NCBI RefSeq assembly: GCF_900101095.1
Contig: NZ_FNFM01000001.1
Location: forward strand, 372,001-436,000
DNA: 64,000 nucleotides
Source of the DNA: Actinopolyspora mzabensis
GTDB taxonomy: Bacteria > Actinomycetota > Actinomycetes > Mycobacteriales > Pseudonocardiaceae
Direction: 5' to 3'
Shown: in pieces, positions 54,575 to 63,501 of the stretch
Position numbering within the stretch: position 1 is the stretch's first letter
Layout: each line of letters begins with the position of its first letter
Notes under the pieces: model-generated
The model's input: the letters and a program-made list of their open reading frames with translations, nothing else
Database searches by the model: none
Told to the model about the DNA's origin: nothing
Program-made: the position numbers and the translations under genes

Positions 54575-56149
54575 GTGCCCGGTTCCGCTCCCGCGGCTTC
54601 GAACCCGGAAGCCGTTCTTCCCGTGATTCCGACCGCTTTGGTCGAGGTCGACGTCGTCGAACGATGGGGTGAGGGAATCCCGGCCGCGGTACCGGTGGCC
54701 GAAATCGACGGCGAACCGGATCTGGACACCGCCGCCGAGAACCTCGGGGTGGACACCGCGAGCCTGCGAGCGCTGGACGTCAGCGGCAAGGCTGGCGAAG
54801 TCCGCGCGGTTCCGCTCTCCGAGGGGCGACTCGGCTGGGCGGTGGGAGTCGGTGACGGTGAGCCGTTCCGCTGGCGCACCGCCGGTGGTGAACTGGCCAG
54901 GGCGATTCGCGCCCGGATCGGTGACACCGGTGGTGAGGGAGCCGATCCTCGCGATCTGGGCGAGGCGCTGGACGTGGAGTACGTGCAGTTCCGGTTGCCC
55001 GCCGCGGCCACTCCGGAGCTGGTCAGCGCCCTCACGCTGGGTGTGGCACTGGGGGAGTACCACTTCAGGGTGAGCGCGCGTCCGACACCGCCTCGGGTGC
55101 GCAAGGTCCTGCTGGTGGCTCAGCCGGGGGAGGACGTCACCCGGCTGCGCGAGACCGCCCGACGGGCCAGGGAGTGGGCCTCGGCGACCTCGGTCGCACG
55201 CGATCTCGCCAACGCTCCTTCCAACATCAAGAGCCCGGCGTGGCTGGCCGAGACCGCCGCCGCCATGACCGGCTCCGTAACCGGACTCAACGCCACGGTG
55301 CGGGACGAGAAGTGGCTGTCGGGGCAGGGATTCGGCGGCGTGCTCGCGGTCGGCGGAGGATCTTCCAGGCCGCCGCGGCTTCTCGAGCTCACCTGGCAGG
55401 GCTCCGGTGGCGACGATTCCGGCGTCGGACACGTCGTGCTGGTGGGTAAAGGGATCACTTTCGACACCGGCGGTGTCTCGTTGAAGCCCGCCGAGGGCAT
55501 GGAAATGATGCGCACCGACATGGCGGGTGGCGGCGCCGTGATCGGCGCCATGCTGGCCATAGCCAGGTTGGAACTTCCCTTCCGGGTGACCGCGTTGGTT
55601 CCGATGGCCGAGAACCACATCTCCGGATCCGCCTACCGCCCCGGTGACGTGGTGCGTCACTACGACGGGACCACGACCGAGGTGGCCAACACCGACGCCG
55701 AGGGGCGCATGGTGATGGCCGACGCGCTCGGCTATGCCGTTCACCACCACCAGCCCGATCTGATCGTGGACGTCGCCACGCTGACCGGTGCGATGAAGGT
55801 CGCGCTCGGGCTGCGGACCGGGGGTGTGTTCAGCAACGACGAGAAGCTCGGTGAGCGGGTGCGCGACGCCGGGCGGCGCGCCGGTGAGAACTGGTGGCCC
55901 ATGCCGCTGTCCGAGGACCACGCCACCGACGTCCGCGGTACGACGGCCGACGTCAAGCAGGCCGCACAGGGCCCTGGTGCGCTGATGGCGGCACTGTTCC
56001 TCCGCGAGTTCACCGGCGGGTCGCCGTGGGCACACCTCGACATCGCCGGTCCGGCCCGTGCCGACAAGCCCTACGACGAGGTGGTGGCGGGGGCCACCGG
56101 GTTCGCCGCCCGCACCCTCGTCGAGTTCGTGGCCGGGTTGGGTGACTAG
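54575..56149 (+). CDS. pepA: leucyl aminopeptidase (M17)
   Basis: A 524-residue cytosolic M17 metallopeptidase. The C-terminal catalytic half has V-G-K-G-I-T-F-D-T-G-G-V-S-L-K-P (metal-binding Lys and Asp), D-M-A-G-G-G-A-V and the family signature N-T-D-A-E-G-R. The N-terminal half is the macro-like oligomerisation domain, shorter in motifs. The enzyme would clip N-terminal Leu and similar residues as a hexamer with two metals. GTG 54575 is preceded by AGGAAGG. It stands between DUF3117 and tatB. Confidence 0.93.
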   Translation: MPGSAPAASNPEAVLPVIPTALVEVDVVERWGEGIPAAVPVAEIDGEPDLDTAAENLGVDTASLRALDVSGKAGEVRAVPLSEGRLGWAVGVGDGEPFRWRTAGGELARAIRARIGDTGGEGADPRDLGEALDVEYVQFRLPAAATPELVSALTLGVALGEYHFRVSARPTPPRVRKVLLVAQPGEDVTRLRETARRAREWASATSVARDLANAPSNIKSPAWLAETAAAMTGSVTGLNATVRDEKWLSGQGFGGVLAVGGGSSRPPRLLELTWQGSGGDDSGVGHVVLVGKGITFDTGGVSLKPAEGMEMMRTDMAGGGAVIGAMLAIARLELPFRVTALVPMAENHISGSAYRPGDVVRHYDGTTTEVANTDAEGRMVMADALGYAVHHHQPDLIVDVATLTGAMKVALGLRTGGVFSNDEKLGERVRDAGRRAGENWWPMPLSEDHATDVRGTTADVKQAAQGPGALMAALFLREFTGGSPWAHLDIAGPARADKPYDEVVAGATGFAARTLVEFVAGLGD

Positions 56150-56185
56150 GTCGTCCGCTCGACCCACGTAGCTGGTTGAAGTGAC

Positions 56186-56320
56186 GGAACCTCTCGCACG
56201 GCTCTCGCTCCGGGAGGCCCGAGATCGGGTAGGTACTACACTACGTCGGGCCTTCCTCGCGAGAGCCGCACGGGAGAACCCGCGGCGGTGCCGACTGCGT
56301 AGGTGGTGGGAGTTCGGCCT
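56186..56320 (+). repeat. dispersed ~135-bp element, reference copy
   Basis: Runs from GGAACCTCTCGCACGG to GTTCGGCCT. A reverse-oriented copy at 61530-61668 matches nearly throughout, and partial copies occur at 34478-34600 and 43038-43099. The inside has dyads (CTCGCACGGCTCTCGC with CTCGCGAGAGCCGCAC) that could fold as a long hairpin. It lies between the convergent pepA and tatB genes. Confidence 0.8.
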
Positions 56321-56340
56321 TCGGTAACGCTGCCGGCGCG

Positions 56341-56362
56341 GCGATTTCGCGAGGAATTGACG
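56341..56362. repeat. AATTTC/GAAAT palindrome, copy 4
   Basis: GCGATTTCGCGAGGAATTGACG is 20 bases after the ~135-bp element. The same association of the two families is seen at 61495-61668. Confidence 0.6.
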
Positions 56363-56437
56363 CCGCGACTCGACACCGCGCTCGGTGCTCGTTCGGGGCG
56401 CGGGACTGCTCCGGTGTCAGGTGGCGTAACCGCTCGC

Positions 56438-56848
56438 TCAGGTGGCGTCGGAGTCGAACGGCGGGCGTTCGCCCGGATCCAGCGGCTGCTCCCGCCGGAA
56501 CGACGGAGGCGGGGAGTCCGATCTCGGTTTGTGGCCGTTCGTGCCCGAACCCCGGTCGTTGCTGAACCCGTCCAACGGGTTCTCGTCGTCGAACAGGTGC
56601 TTGCTCACCGTCCGCTTGGGGTCGAAATTGCGGATGCCGCGCAGATCCTCCAACGGCTTGCGCAGATCGTCGAACTCCGGCCCCAGCTCGGAACGCAGTT
56701 GGTCCCGTGCTCCGGTGGCGTACTCGCGGACCTGACGAACCGTCTTTCCCAGCCAGGCCGCCGCGGAAGGCAGCCGTTCGGGTCCGAGGATGAACAGACC
56801 GGCGACGATGAGAACCAGGATCTCACCCCAGCCGATGCTATCGAACAC
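56438..56848 (-). CDS. tatB: Sec-independent translocase subunit TatB
   Basis: A 136-residue Tat component that receives twin-arginine precursors with TatC. The N-terminal helix [19 protein letters not shown] ends in the hinge G-P-E-R-L-P, then an amphipathic helix ([13 protein letters not shown]). The C-terminal third is charged and disordered. The acidic residue in W-G-E is typical of TatB. The position downstream of htrA matches the mycobacterial order (Rv1223-Rv1224). Confidence 0.94.
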   Translation of the reverse strand: MFDSIGWGEILVLIVAGLFILGPERLPSAAAWLGKTVRQVREYATGARDQLRSELGPEFDDLRKPLEDLRGIRNFDPKRTVSKHLFDDENPLDGFSNDRGSGTNGHKPRSDSPPPSFRREQPLDPGERPPFDSDAT

Positions 56849-56938
56849 CTCGACTCCTTCCGGGGCGTCGCGTCGGTGCCCGCACCGTCGGGCGTGCGGG
56901 AACCGCTGTCCGGACTCAGCCTATCCAAACTCGGCGTG

Positions 56939-58540
56939 CTATTGGAGGGTCACGTCCAGGACGAGTTCATTGCCGTCGCGAACCACGGTCACCGGAACGA
57001 CCGCGCCCACGTCGTGCTCGTCCACCGCGACCTGCAGCTCGTCGGCCCCGGTGATCTCACGGTCGTCCACCTTGGTGATCACGTCGCCCTCGACGACTCC
57101 GGCCTTTTCGGCGGCGCTGCCCTGCTTCACGTTCTGGACCTGGGCGCCGTCGGCGAGGCCGTCGGTGACCGATTTGGTGTTCACCCCGAGCTCGGCGTGC
57201 CGTACCTCACCGGTGCGGATGAGCTGCTGGGCTATCCGGCGGACCTTGTCGATGGGTATCGCGAACCCGAGACCGATCGATCCGCTGCTGCCGCCCGTGC
57301 CCAACGTCCTGATGGCCGTGTTGATGCCCACCACGGCTCCGTTGCCCGACACCAAAGCCCCACCCGAGTTGCCCGGGTTCACGGCCGCGTCGGTCTGAAT
57401 GGCATCGATCACGGCGTTGGTGTCGGTGCCCTCACCGGCGAGGCGCATCGGCCGGTCGAGCGAACTGACGATGCCACTGGTAACAGTGTTGTCCAGGCCC
57501 AACGGAGAACCGATGGCCAGCACCCTGTCTCCGACACGCAGATCCTCCGAGGAGCCCAGCTGCGCCACGGTGGGATTGCTGACCTCAACCTTGAGTACGG
57601 CGAGGTCGGTCTGCGGATCGCGTCCGACGATTCGAGCGGATGTCCGGGTGCCGTCCGAGAAAACCGTGAAAATCTTCGCGTTCGGCGTGTCCGCGGCCAT
57701 CGAGACCACGTGATTGTTCGTGACGACGTAGCCGTTGCCGTCGATCACGACACCCGAGCCGGTGCCCCCCTCGGAACCTATTCGGACCTCGACCGAGACC
57801 ACGGCGGGCACCACGCGAGAGGCGACTCCCGAGACCGCACCCGCGGGGCGGTCGTTGCCCGGCTCCACACTGGCCAGTGTCACGTCCGGATTGGTGAGTG
57901 GATTGCCCTCCTCGGCGGTGATCCGACCCACGAATCCCCCGGCCGCTCCGAGCAGCAACACCACGAGCCCGAGGGTGAGCAGGGAACGGGGACGAACCCT
58001 GCGTCCGAACAGCACTTCGCGGGCACTGAGCAGTGGGCCCTCCCCGGAGCTCGCCCCCGACTCCGTGCGGTTCTCCTCCAGGGCGGGACCACCGAGCACC
58101 GCTCCGGCGGTGGGATCGCGCCAGGGGTCCCGCTCGCCCTGCTCGTTCCAGAAGACCGGTTCGTCGTCGCCGGCCTCACCCTGCTGCCGCGCTTCCGTTT
58201 CCCCCGGTGCGCGTTGTAATGGTTCCGAGGCGCCCGCTGGACGGCCGAACGCGTGGGCAAGTGATTCCGGGGTGAGGGGAGCATGATTCACCCGAGGAGT
58301 GCTGTCGATTCCCCGATTGTCGAAGCTACCCCGAACTCCCTCGGGTCTGCCGAAGACGGCGGCTTCGGGCGGATGCTCGTCGGAGCCGTTTCCGGGGGAG
58401 GAATGTCCCGACGCTGTGTCGCTCGTCGGTTCATCGCGCTCGACGCCCGCAGCGGGTCCATCCGTGCCCGAATGCTCCCCCGGGGCGCCTTGTCGTCCCG
58501 GATCCCCCTGATGCGCGGATGTCCTCGGCTGCTCGCTCAT
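56939..58540 (-). CDS. htrA: HtrA-like serine protease with PDZ domain
   Basis: A 533-residue membrane-anchored S1C protease for envelope protein quality control. A ~180-residue cytoplasmic, charged tail precedes one membrane helix (about residues 185-206). The trypsin-like domain holds the catalytic triad: His in V-T-N-N-H-V-V, Asp in Q-T-D-L-A-V-L-K and Ser in G-N-S-G-G-A-L. A PDZ domain ends the protein (A-E-L-G-V-N-T, G-D-V-I-T-K-V-D). It follows sigE and rseA on the same strand and matches Rv1223. Its expression is expected to depend on SigE. Confidence 0.94.
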   Translation of the reverse strand: MSEQPRTSAHQGDPGRQGAPGEHSGTDGPAAGVERDEPTSDTASGHSSPGNGSDEHPPEAAVFGRPEGVRGSFDNRGIDSTPRVNHAPLTPESLAHAFGRPAGASEPLQRAPGETEARQQGEAGDDEPVFWNEQGERDPWRDPTAGAVLGGPALEENRTESGASSGEGPLLSAREVLFGRRVRPRSLLTLGLVVLLLGAAGGFVGRITAEEGNPLTNPDVTLASVEPGNDRPAGAVSGVASRVVPAVVSVEVRIGSEGGTGSGVVIDGNGYVVTNNHVVSMAADTPNAKIFTVFSDGTRTSARIVGRDPQTDLAVLKVEVSNPTVAQLGSSEDLRVGDRVLAIGSPLGLDNTVTSGIVSSLDRPMRLAGEGTDTNAVIDAIQTDAAVNPGNSGGALVSGNGAVVGINTAIRTLGTGGSSGSIGLGFAIPIDKVRRIAQQLIRTGEVRHAELGVNTKSVTDGLADGAQVQNVKQGSAAEKAGVVEGDVITKVDDREITGADELQVAVDEHDVGAVVPVTVVRDGNELVLDVTLQ

Positions 58541-58748
58541 CGCTCCCCGGTTTTACGCATGTGTCGGTTCGGCCGGCTGCCCTGAGTGCATCACACGAAG
58601 GAGACATCGCGCTCACCGGAGTGGGATAGCCGTTCGGCGAATCCTCCGGCCGTCTCCCGCGCTCGACACTTCGGCGCACGTGCCATGTTGCCCGACTGGG
58701 AGTGAATTCCCCGTTGGCTCTTCCGCGCCGGAACTCGGCGCGTGGCGG

Positions 58749-59486
58749 TCACGAAGCCGGGTCGGGAGCGGAACTACCGGTCGGCGCGTGCGGTCGCACG
58801 GAGACACTGGTGGCGGGGGTCGTCGTCGCCTCGACCGTGGGAACAGTGGCGGCGGTGCTCGGTTCGTTCTCGCTCGGCGTGGTCGAGCTGCCCGCCTCCT
58901 CGACGGCTCCGCCCTGCGGCAGCGGATCGGGCACCGTGTTCACCGTGTTACGTGCTCCGTCCGTCGGGGTGTTCATGAATGCCAGCGCCCCCAGCACGAG
59001 TCCGGAGAACACCACACCGGCACTCTGTTTGGCGCGACGTCCGCCGAGCCTCGCCTGCTGCGTTCGCGTGCCGATCGGGAGCGAGCCGCCTTCGGAGACG
59101 GAGCCGAATCGGCCCGAACCTTTTCCCAACGGGGTACTCGTCCCCAACGGCGTGGATTTCGAGTCGCCCGGGCGCCGGTTGAGCGTGACGAGTTGGCCGT
59201 CCTCGCTCAGCGCCAGATTGTCCGGCTGCTCGGGTAGTTCGGCGGTCGTGGGGATGGACTGCAGCGTCTGCAGCAGTTGCGGGGAGATCGAAGGTGTCGA
59301 CGCGGTTCGTACGGCCGAGCGTGCCTGCCGCTGGGCGTCCGCCTCGGTGGCACAACTCGGGCAGGTGGCCAGATGCGCGGCGGCACGGTCGTGCGCCCCC
59401 GGGCTGAGCTCGCCGTCCACGAAAGCCACCAGCGCGTCCAGCGCCAGGTGCTGCTCAGGCATTCCCCACCCTCGAAAACCGGTCAT
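58749..59486 (-). CDS. rseA: zinc-binding anti-sigma factor
   Basis: A 245-residue anti-sigma factor with a ZAS domain: H38-x3-C42-x2-C45 (A-H-L-A-T-C-P-S-C), preceded by the helix [13 protein letters not shown] membrane helix ([16 protein letters not shown], about residues 155-172) is followed by a Ser/Thr/Pro-rich extracellular tail. It would hold SigE inactive and release it on envelope or redox stress. The start overlaps the sigE stop as ATGA; an internal ATG nine codons in is the alternative. Confidence 0.9.
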   Translation of the reverse strand: MTGFRGWGMPEQHLALDALVAFVDGELSPGAHDRAAAHLATCPSCATEADAQRQARSAVRTASTPSISPQLLQTLQSIPTTAELPEQPDNLALSEDGQLVTLNRRPGDSKSTPLGTSTPLGKGSGRFGSVSEGGSLPIGTRTQQARLGGRRAKQSAGVVFSGLVLGALAFMNTPTDGARNTVNTVPDPLPQGGAVEEAGSSTTPSENEPSTAATVPTVEATTTPATSVSVRPHAPTGSSAPDPAS

Positions 59487-60157
59487 GCTGTTTCCTCCCG
59501 AGTGAGCTCACGGCGAGCTTCCAGGGCCGACTTCAGCAACTGCCGCCCGCGGTGGATGCGGCTGCGTACGGTGCCCAGCTTGACGCCCAGCGTGGCACCG
59601 ATCTCCTCGTAGGAGAGCCCCTCGACGTCGCACAGCACGATCGCCGCACGGAACTCCGGAGAGAGCTCCTCCAAAGCAGCCTGCAGGTCCGGATCCAGAT
59701 GGGTGTCCTGGAAAACCTGTTCCGGACTCGGGCCCCGCCCCGGGATGCGATCGGTGTCCTCCGGCAGTCCCTCCATGCGTAGCCTGGAGCGCCTGCGTGC
59801 CATGTCCAGGAAGAGGTTGGTCGTTATGCGGTGCAACCACCCCTCGAAGGTGCCGGGGCGGTACGACGCCAGCGACCGGAAGACCCGGATGAAGGTCTCC
59901 TGGGTGAGATCCTCCGCGTCGTGCTTGTTGCCGGAGAGCCGGAATGCCAACCGGTACACGCGGTCCGCGTGTTCCCGGACCACTTCCTCCCACGAAGGAG
60001 GCGTCCAGTTGGCGGCGGTCTCCTCGGGGGAAACCACGGGTTGTTCGCCGTGCTCTTCCGAATCCACCGGCCGGGGGGCCGTGGCTCCGCTCCCGGAACG
60101 CGCGGTTCCCGTGGTGTTCGGTGGAATCGGGCTCGGTGCTGCCGTGTGGGTGGCCAT
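59483..60157 (-). CDS. sigE: ECF sigma factor, SigE-like
   Basis: A 224-residue group 4 sigma factor. Region 2 carries [21 protein letters not shown] and F-E-G-W-L-H-R-I; region 4 has the helix-turn-helix [24 protein letters not shown]. An N-terminal unstructured extension of about 55 residues is as long as in mycobacterial SigE. ATG 60157 is taken; a GTG five codons upstream overlaps the GGAGG motif. The sigE-rseA pair is coupled, and htrA follows, as in Rv1221-Rv1223. Confidence 0.94.
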   Translation of the reverse strand: MATHTAAPSPIPPNTTGTARSGSGATAPRPVDSEEHGEQPVVSPEETAANWTPPSWEEVVREHADRVYRLAFRLSGNKHDAEDLTQETFIRVFRSLASYRPGTFEGWLHRITTNLFLDMARRRSRLRMEGLPEDTDRIPGRGPSPEQVFQDTHLDPDLQAALEELSPEFRAAIVLCDVEGLSYEEIGATLGVKLGTVRSRIHRGRQLLKSALEARRELTREETA

Positions 60158-60750
60158 GTGGCGAGAAGGCACCTCCTGCGGGCGGTTGCGCCCGGTAGAA
60201 CGATCGCCTCGGCCGGTTTGTTCCCGCCACCGCGGCCTCGTGGAGACGTAGCGGCGATGCGTCGCAAATCCTGCCGACTGTCACCCTCCGAGTGTGCTTC
60301 CCGGGGATTAGGTGACCGTGATAAGAGCCTGAGAGGCTCCTGAGAACTTGTTCTCACCCATCGGCCCGTCTCCCGGCGAACCCCGAGGTTCCGCCGCGAA
60401 CGCTCCGCTCCTCCGGACTCGTGCTCCGCGCGTAACCGATCTCCGCCGAACTCGTTTCGCCCTGTTGTGAGTCGGATTCGGAAATTCGTGTGGTGGGAGC
60501 TGCCGGAGCGGTGCGCGCGTGAACTCCCGGAGTGTTTCCCGACGGTGGGCAGAGGTTACGCGATCGTTGTACCCCACCTCGCCGAGTAGCCACTCCCACA
60601 ACGATAACCTGTGCAATTGTGCAACCCGAGATTTCCTCCTCCGTGCCGATGGGTAGTGGTCCTCCGCCACCCCGCGACCGCGGCGGGGGCATCCCCGGCC
60701 GCACCCGGAACTCGACTCGCGCTCCCGTGCAGTTGGTCGGGGAGCCCCCG
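60158..60750. other. intergenic region between sigE and the methyltransferase
   Basis: About 590 bases between divergent genes. Two adjacent inverted repeats at 60325-60355 are the only clear structure. The longer upstream frame of the methyltransferase covers part of this but lacks similarity and a ribosome-binding site. I could not find convincing ECF-type hexamers. Confidence 0.45.
60325..60356 (-). promoter_or_regulatory. tandem inverted repeats in the sigE upstream region
   Basis: GAGCCT-GAG-AGGCTC (60325-60339) is followed at once by TGAGAAC-TT-GTTCTCA (60341-60356), a 7-bp-arm dyad. They lie about 170-200 bases upstream of the sigE start. The second could bind a dimeric regulator such as an MprA-type response regulator, known to control sigE in mycobacteria; that link is inference. 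Confidence 0.45.
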
Positions 60751-61296
60751 ATGACCGACGGGATCGTGGAGGAACGGTTCGGCTCGCCCGAGGCGATGTT
60801 GCGTTTCCTGGCATCGGCGTTGCGAGCCAGGGCGGTGGTGGAGGTCGGCGGTTCGTCGTCCACGGCGCTCGCCCTGTGCGAGGGAATGATCCCGGAAGGC
60901 ACCCTGACGTGTATCACACTCGACACGGAGGCGCAGCGGGCGACCCGCGAGGCGGTCGCCGAGGCGGGACTGCCGGGCAACAGGCTTCGAATGATCACCG
61001 GTGTGGGGGCCGAGGTGCTGCCCAGGCTGGCCGAGGACGCCTACGATCTGGTGCACATCGTGGTCGGAAACTCAGCCATGGCGGAGCTGTTGGAACTGGC
61101 CGCGCCGCTGCTGCGCCCCGGCGCGACGTTGATCCTCAACGGGGCGTTTCGACACGCCGCTGATGACAGGGTGTTCTACCCCGACGGCGGTCCGCAGATG
61201 CCCCGCGACATCCTGAACGCCATTCACGCCGATCCGAGACTGGTTCCGGTGGCCCTGCCCATCGGCAGTGGGTTGCTGGCCATCGCCCGCACCTGA
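60751..61296 (+). CDS. class I SAM-dependent O-methyltransferase
   Basis: A 181-residue protein related by position and layout to Rv1220c. R-A-V-V-E-V-G-G-S-S-S-T-A is the motif I strand and loop, in which the usual second glycine positions are replaced by Ser; L-T-C-I-T-L-D-T-E-A-Q is the acidic strand, and D-L-V-H-I-V-V-G-N motif II. ATG 60751 has GGGGAG six bases upstream. The usual N-terminal helical extension of the family is short or missing, so either the gene is compact or the start is further upstream. Substrate unknown. Confidence 0.8.
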   Translation: MTDGIVEERFGSPEAMLRFLASALRARAVVEVGGSSSTALALCEGMIPEGTLTCITLDTEAQRATREAVAEAGLPGNRLRMITGVGAEVLPRLAEDAYDLVHIVVGNSAMAELLELAAPLLRPGATLILNGAFRHAADDRVFYPDGGPQMPRDILNAIHADPRLVPVALPIGSGLLAIART

Positions 61297-61345
61297 TGTT
61301 GGATCGCTCGGGTGCCGGTTGCGTAGGTGGTTGTGTAGCCGGCAC

Positions 61346-61433
61346 GTGAGTCGGCGCCTTGGGAGTGTCGGGCTGGCTCTTGAGTAGCGACCTACGCGGC
61401 GGGCGGCCCGGCCTCGCAATGCATCCGACTCAC
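61346..61433. repeat. 88-bp element with terminal inverted repeats, copy 2
   Basis: Begins GTGAGTCGG and ends CCGACTCAC, a perfect 9-bp inverted repeat. It matches 48701-48787 over the full length. It lies in the 414-base gap between the convergent methyltransferase and mrp, which also holds the other two repeat families and no gene. Confidence 0.75.
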
Positions 61434-61494
61434 GCACCGGGGACGATCCCGCTGCCTCGTTCACGACCGCTTCTCCACGGCGGTCTCCGAGCAC

Positions 61495-61518
61495 CGCGAT
61501 CTCGCGAGAAATTGACGG
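61495..61518. repeat. AATTTC/GAAAT palindrome, copy 5
   Basis: CGCGATCTCGCGAGAAATTGACGG matches copy 4 at 56341-56362 with few changes. It is 12 bases from the ~135-bp element. Confidence 0.6.
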
Positions 61519-61529
61519 GCCATCGACGC

Positions 61530-61668
61530 AGGCCGAACCCCGACCACTTACGCAGTCGGCACCGCTGCGGGTTCTCGCGTGCGACTCTCGCGAGGACGGC
61601 CCCGACGTGGGGTAGGTCGCGCTACCCGATGTCGGGGCACCCGCAGCGAGAGCCGTGCGAGAGGTTCC
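61530..61668 (-). repeat. dispersed ~135-bp element, inverted copy
   Basis: The reverse complement starts GGAACCTCTCGCACGGCTCT and ends GGTTCGGCCT, following 56186-56320 almost base for base at both ends and with scattered changes in the middle. It lies 43 bases past the mrp stop. Confidence 0.8.
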
Positions 61669-61710
61669 GCCACCAAACCAGCCACGCAAACCGGCCGAAC
61701 TCCCGCTGTC

Positions 61711-62850
61711 TCACGCGGGGGAGACGGAGAGCAACTGCCCCGCCAGCCCGCGCGCCCTGGTCGACAGCTTCTTGGCCACGTCGGCCAGCACCTGGCTCGC
61801 GGGCGACTCCGGATCCTCCAGCACCAGTGGGGATCCGCTGTCCCCGGCCTCGCGGAGTCGGGTGTCCAGCGGTACCTGCCCGAGCAGCGGGACCTCCGAA
61901 CCGACGGAACGGGTCAGCGAGTCCGAGACGATCTGGCCGCCGCCGGTGCCGAAGACCTCCACCCGCTGGCCGTCGGGCAGCTCCATCCACGACATGTTCT
62001 CCACGACGCCGGCGATGCGCTGTCGGGTCTGCATCGCGATGGCGCCCGCACGCTCGGCCACCTCGGCGGCGGCCTGCTGCGGTGTGGTGACGACCAGGAT
62101 CTCCGCGTTCGGGATCAGCTGGGCGGTGGACAGCGCGACGTCGCCGGTGCCGGGGGGCAGGTCCAGCAGCAGTACGTCCAGATCTCCCCAGAAGACGTCC
62201 GAGAGGAACTGTTGCAACGCGCGGTGCAGCATCGGACCACGCCAGACCACCGGCGTGTTTCCCGGCGTGAACATGCCGATCGAGATCAGCTTGACCCCGT
62301 GCGCCTGCGGCGGCATGATCATGTTCTCGACCTGGGTGGGCTTGCTCTCGGTCCCCAGCATTCGCGGCACCGAGTGGCCGTAGATGTCGGCGTCGACGAC
62401 ACCGACGGACAGGCCGCGCTCGGCCATCGACGCCGCGAGGTTGACGGTCACGCTGGATTTGCCGACGCCGCCCTTGCCGGAGGCGACACAGTAAACCCGA
62501 GTGAGCGAGCCCGGTTCGGCGAAGGGGATGCGGGGTTCCTCGGAGTCACCGCGCAGCTGCTTACGCAGTTCGGTGCGCTGTTCGTCACTCATCACGTCGA
62601 GTTCCACCTCGACGGAGCTGACTCCGGTGACCTCGGACACGGCTGAGTCGACCCGTTGGGTGATGGTCTCCCGCATCGGACAGCCCTGCACCGTCAGGTA
62701 CACGCCGACCTTGACGTCACCCTCGGATCCGATGGCCACGTCCTTGACCATGCCGAGTTCGGTGATCGGCTTGTGGATCTCCGGGTCCTCCACCTTGGTG
62801 AGGGCCTGCCGCACCGTTTCCTCGGTGGGAGTGGGCTGCGTAGTGGTCAC
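61711..62850 (-). CDS. mrp: Mrp/ApbC iron-sulfur carrier ATPase
   Basis: A 379-residue ParA-like P-loop ATPase that helps deliver iron-sulfur clusters. An N-terminal DUF59/MIP18-like domain (V-E-D-P-E-I-H-K-P-I-T-E-L-G-M-V, with G-C-P-M-R-E) precedes the Walker A V-A-S-G-K-G-G-V-G-K-S-S and the motif D-A-D-I-Y-G-H-S-V-P. The C-x-x-C pair found in many Mrp/Nbp35 proteins after E-N-M-S is absent here (W-M-E-L-P-D-G-Q), as in other actinobacterial Mrp. GTG 62850 is preferred; a GTG at 62892 is an alternative. Matches Rv1229c in order. Confidence 0.93.
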   Translation of the reverse strand: MTTTQPTPTEETVRQALTKVEDPEIHKPITELGMVKDVAIGSEGDVKVGVYLTVQGCPMRETITQRVDSAVSEVTGVSSVEVELDVMSDEQRTELRKQLRGDSEEPRIPFAEPGSLTRVYCVASGKGGVGKSSVTVNLAASMAERGLSVGVVDADIYGHSVPRMLGTESKPTQVENMIMPPQAHGVKLISIGMFTPGNTPVVWRGPMLHRALQQFLSDVFWGDLDVLLLDLPPGTGDVALSTAQLIPNAEILVVTTPQQAAAEVAERAGAIAMQTRQRIAGVVENMSWMELPDGQRVEVFGTGGGQIVSDSLTRSVGSEVPLLGQVPLDTRLREAGDSGSPLVLEDPESPASQVLADVAKKLSTRARGLAGQLLSVSPA

Positions 62851-62946
62851 GGTTACGCGACACCGACCTTTCCTGAGCTGGTGTGCCGACACTTATGTTA
62901 CGGACGAGTACCCGACGATTCACAGCCCGACCGGCAATCGCCCCGT

Positions 62947-63501
62947 TCACCCCTGTTCCACGGCCCCGGAGCTGTTGGCTACCTCACCCCGTGCGCCGCT
63001 TCGTCGCCGCCTGCTTTCCGGGCTCTCCGTCCCGGGGAGGTCGTCACGCAACCGATCCAGTTCGCCGCGCAGGTAGTCCCGCGTGGCGACCTCGCCGACA
63101 GCCAGTCGAAGGGCGGCCAGCTCCCGAGCGAGGTACTCGGTGTCGGCCTTGGTCCGTTCGGCCCGCGCGCGGTCCTCCTCGAGTGACACCCGATCCCGGT
63201 CGTCCTGCCGGTTCTGCGCCAGCAGGATCAACGGTGCGGCGTAGGCGGCCTGGGTGGAGAAAGCCAGGTTGAGCAGGATGAACGGGTAGGGGTCCCAGGC
63301 CAATCGTACCGCCACGAGGTTGATCGTGATCCAGCTGATGACGAGCACGGTCTGCCAGAACAGGAACTTGCCGGTGCCGAGGAACCGTGCGATCCGTTCG
63401 GAGAACTTGCCGAACAGCTCCGGGTCGACCTCGAAGGCGGGGCGGTGGCGTCTGCGTGGCTGGTCGAGCCGTCTGCGTGGGAAGAGTTCAGGCATGCTCA
63501 C
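62947..63501 (-). CDS. DUF1003 membrane protein
   Basis: A 184-residue protein with the DUF1003 core. F-S-E-R-I-A-R-F-L-G-T-G-K-F-L-F, a helix pair (W-Q-T-V-L-V-I-S-W-I-T-I-N-L and F-I-L-L-N-L-A-F-S-T-Q-A-A-Y-A-A-P) and N-R-Q-D-D-R-D-R are the conserved parts. A coiled-coil region and basic tail follow. Members are linked by position to CBS/MgtE-N proteins. It overlaps the 3' end of the upstream gene. GTG 63501 or ATG 63495 is the start. Matches Rv1231c. Confidence 0.9.
   Translation of the reverse strand: MSMPELFPRRRLDQPRRRHRPAFEVDPELFGKFSERIARFLGTGKFLFWQTVLVISWITINLVAVRLAWDPYPFILLNLAFSTQAAYAAPLILLAQNRQDDRDRVSLEEDRARAERTKADTEYLARELAALRLAVGEVATRDYLRGELDRLRDDLPGTESPESRRRRSGARGEVANSSGAVEQG

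Noticed and set aside
56303-58219. Long plus-strand frame over htrA and tatB
   Set aside because: Antisense shadow; the minus strand holds two complete proteins with catalytic and membrane motifs.
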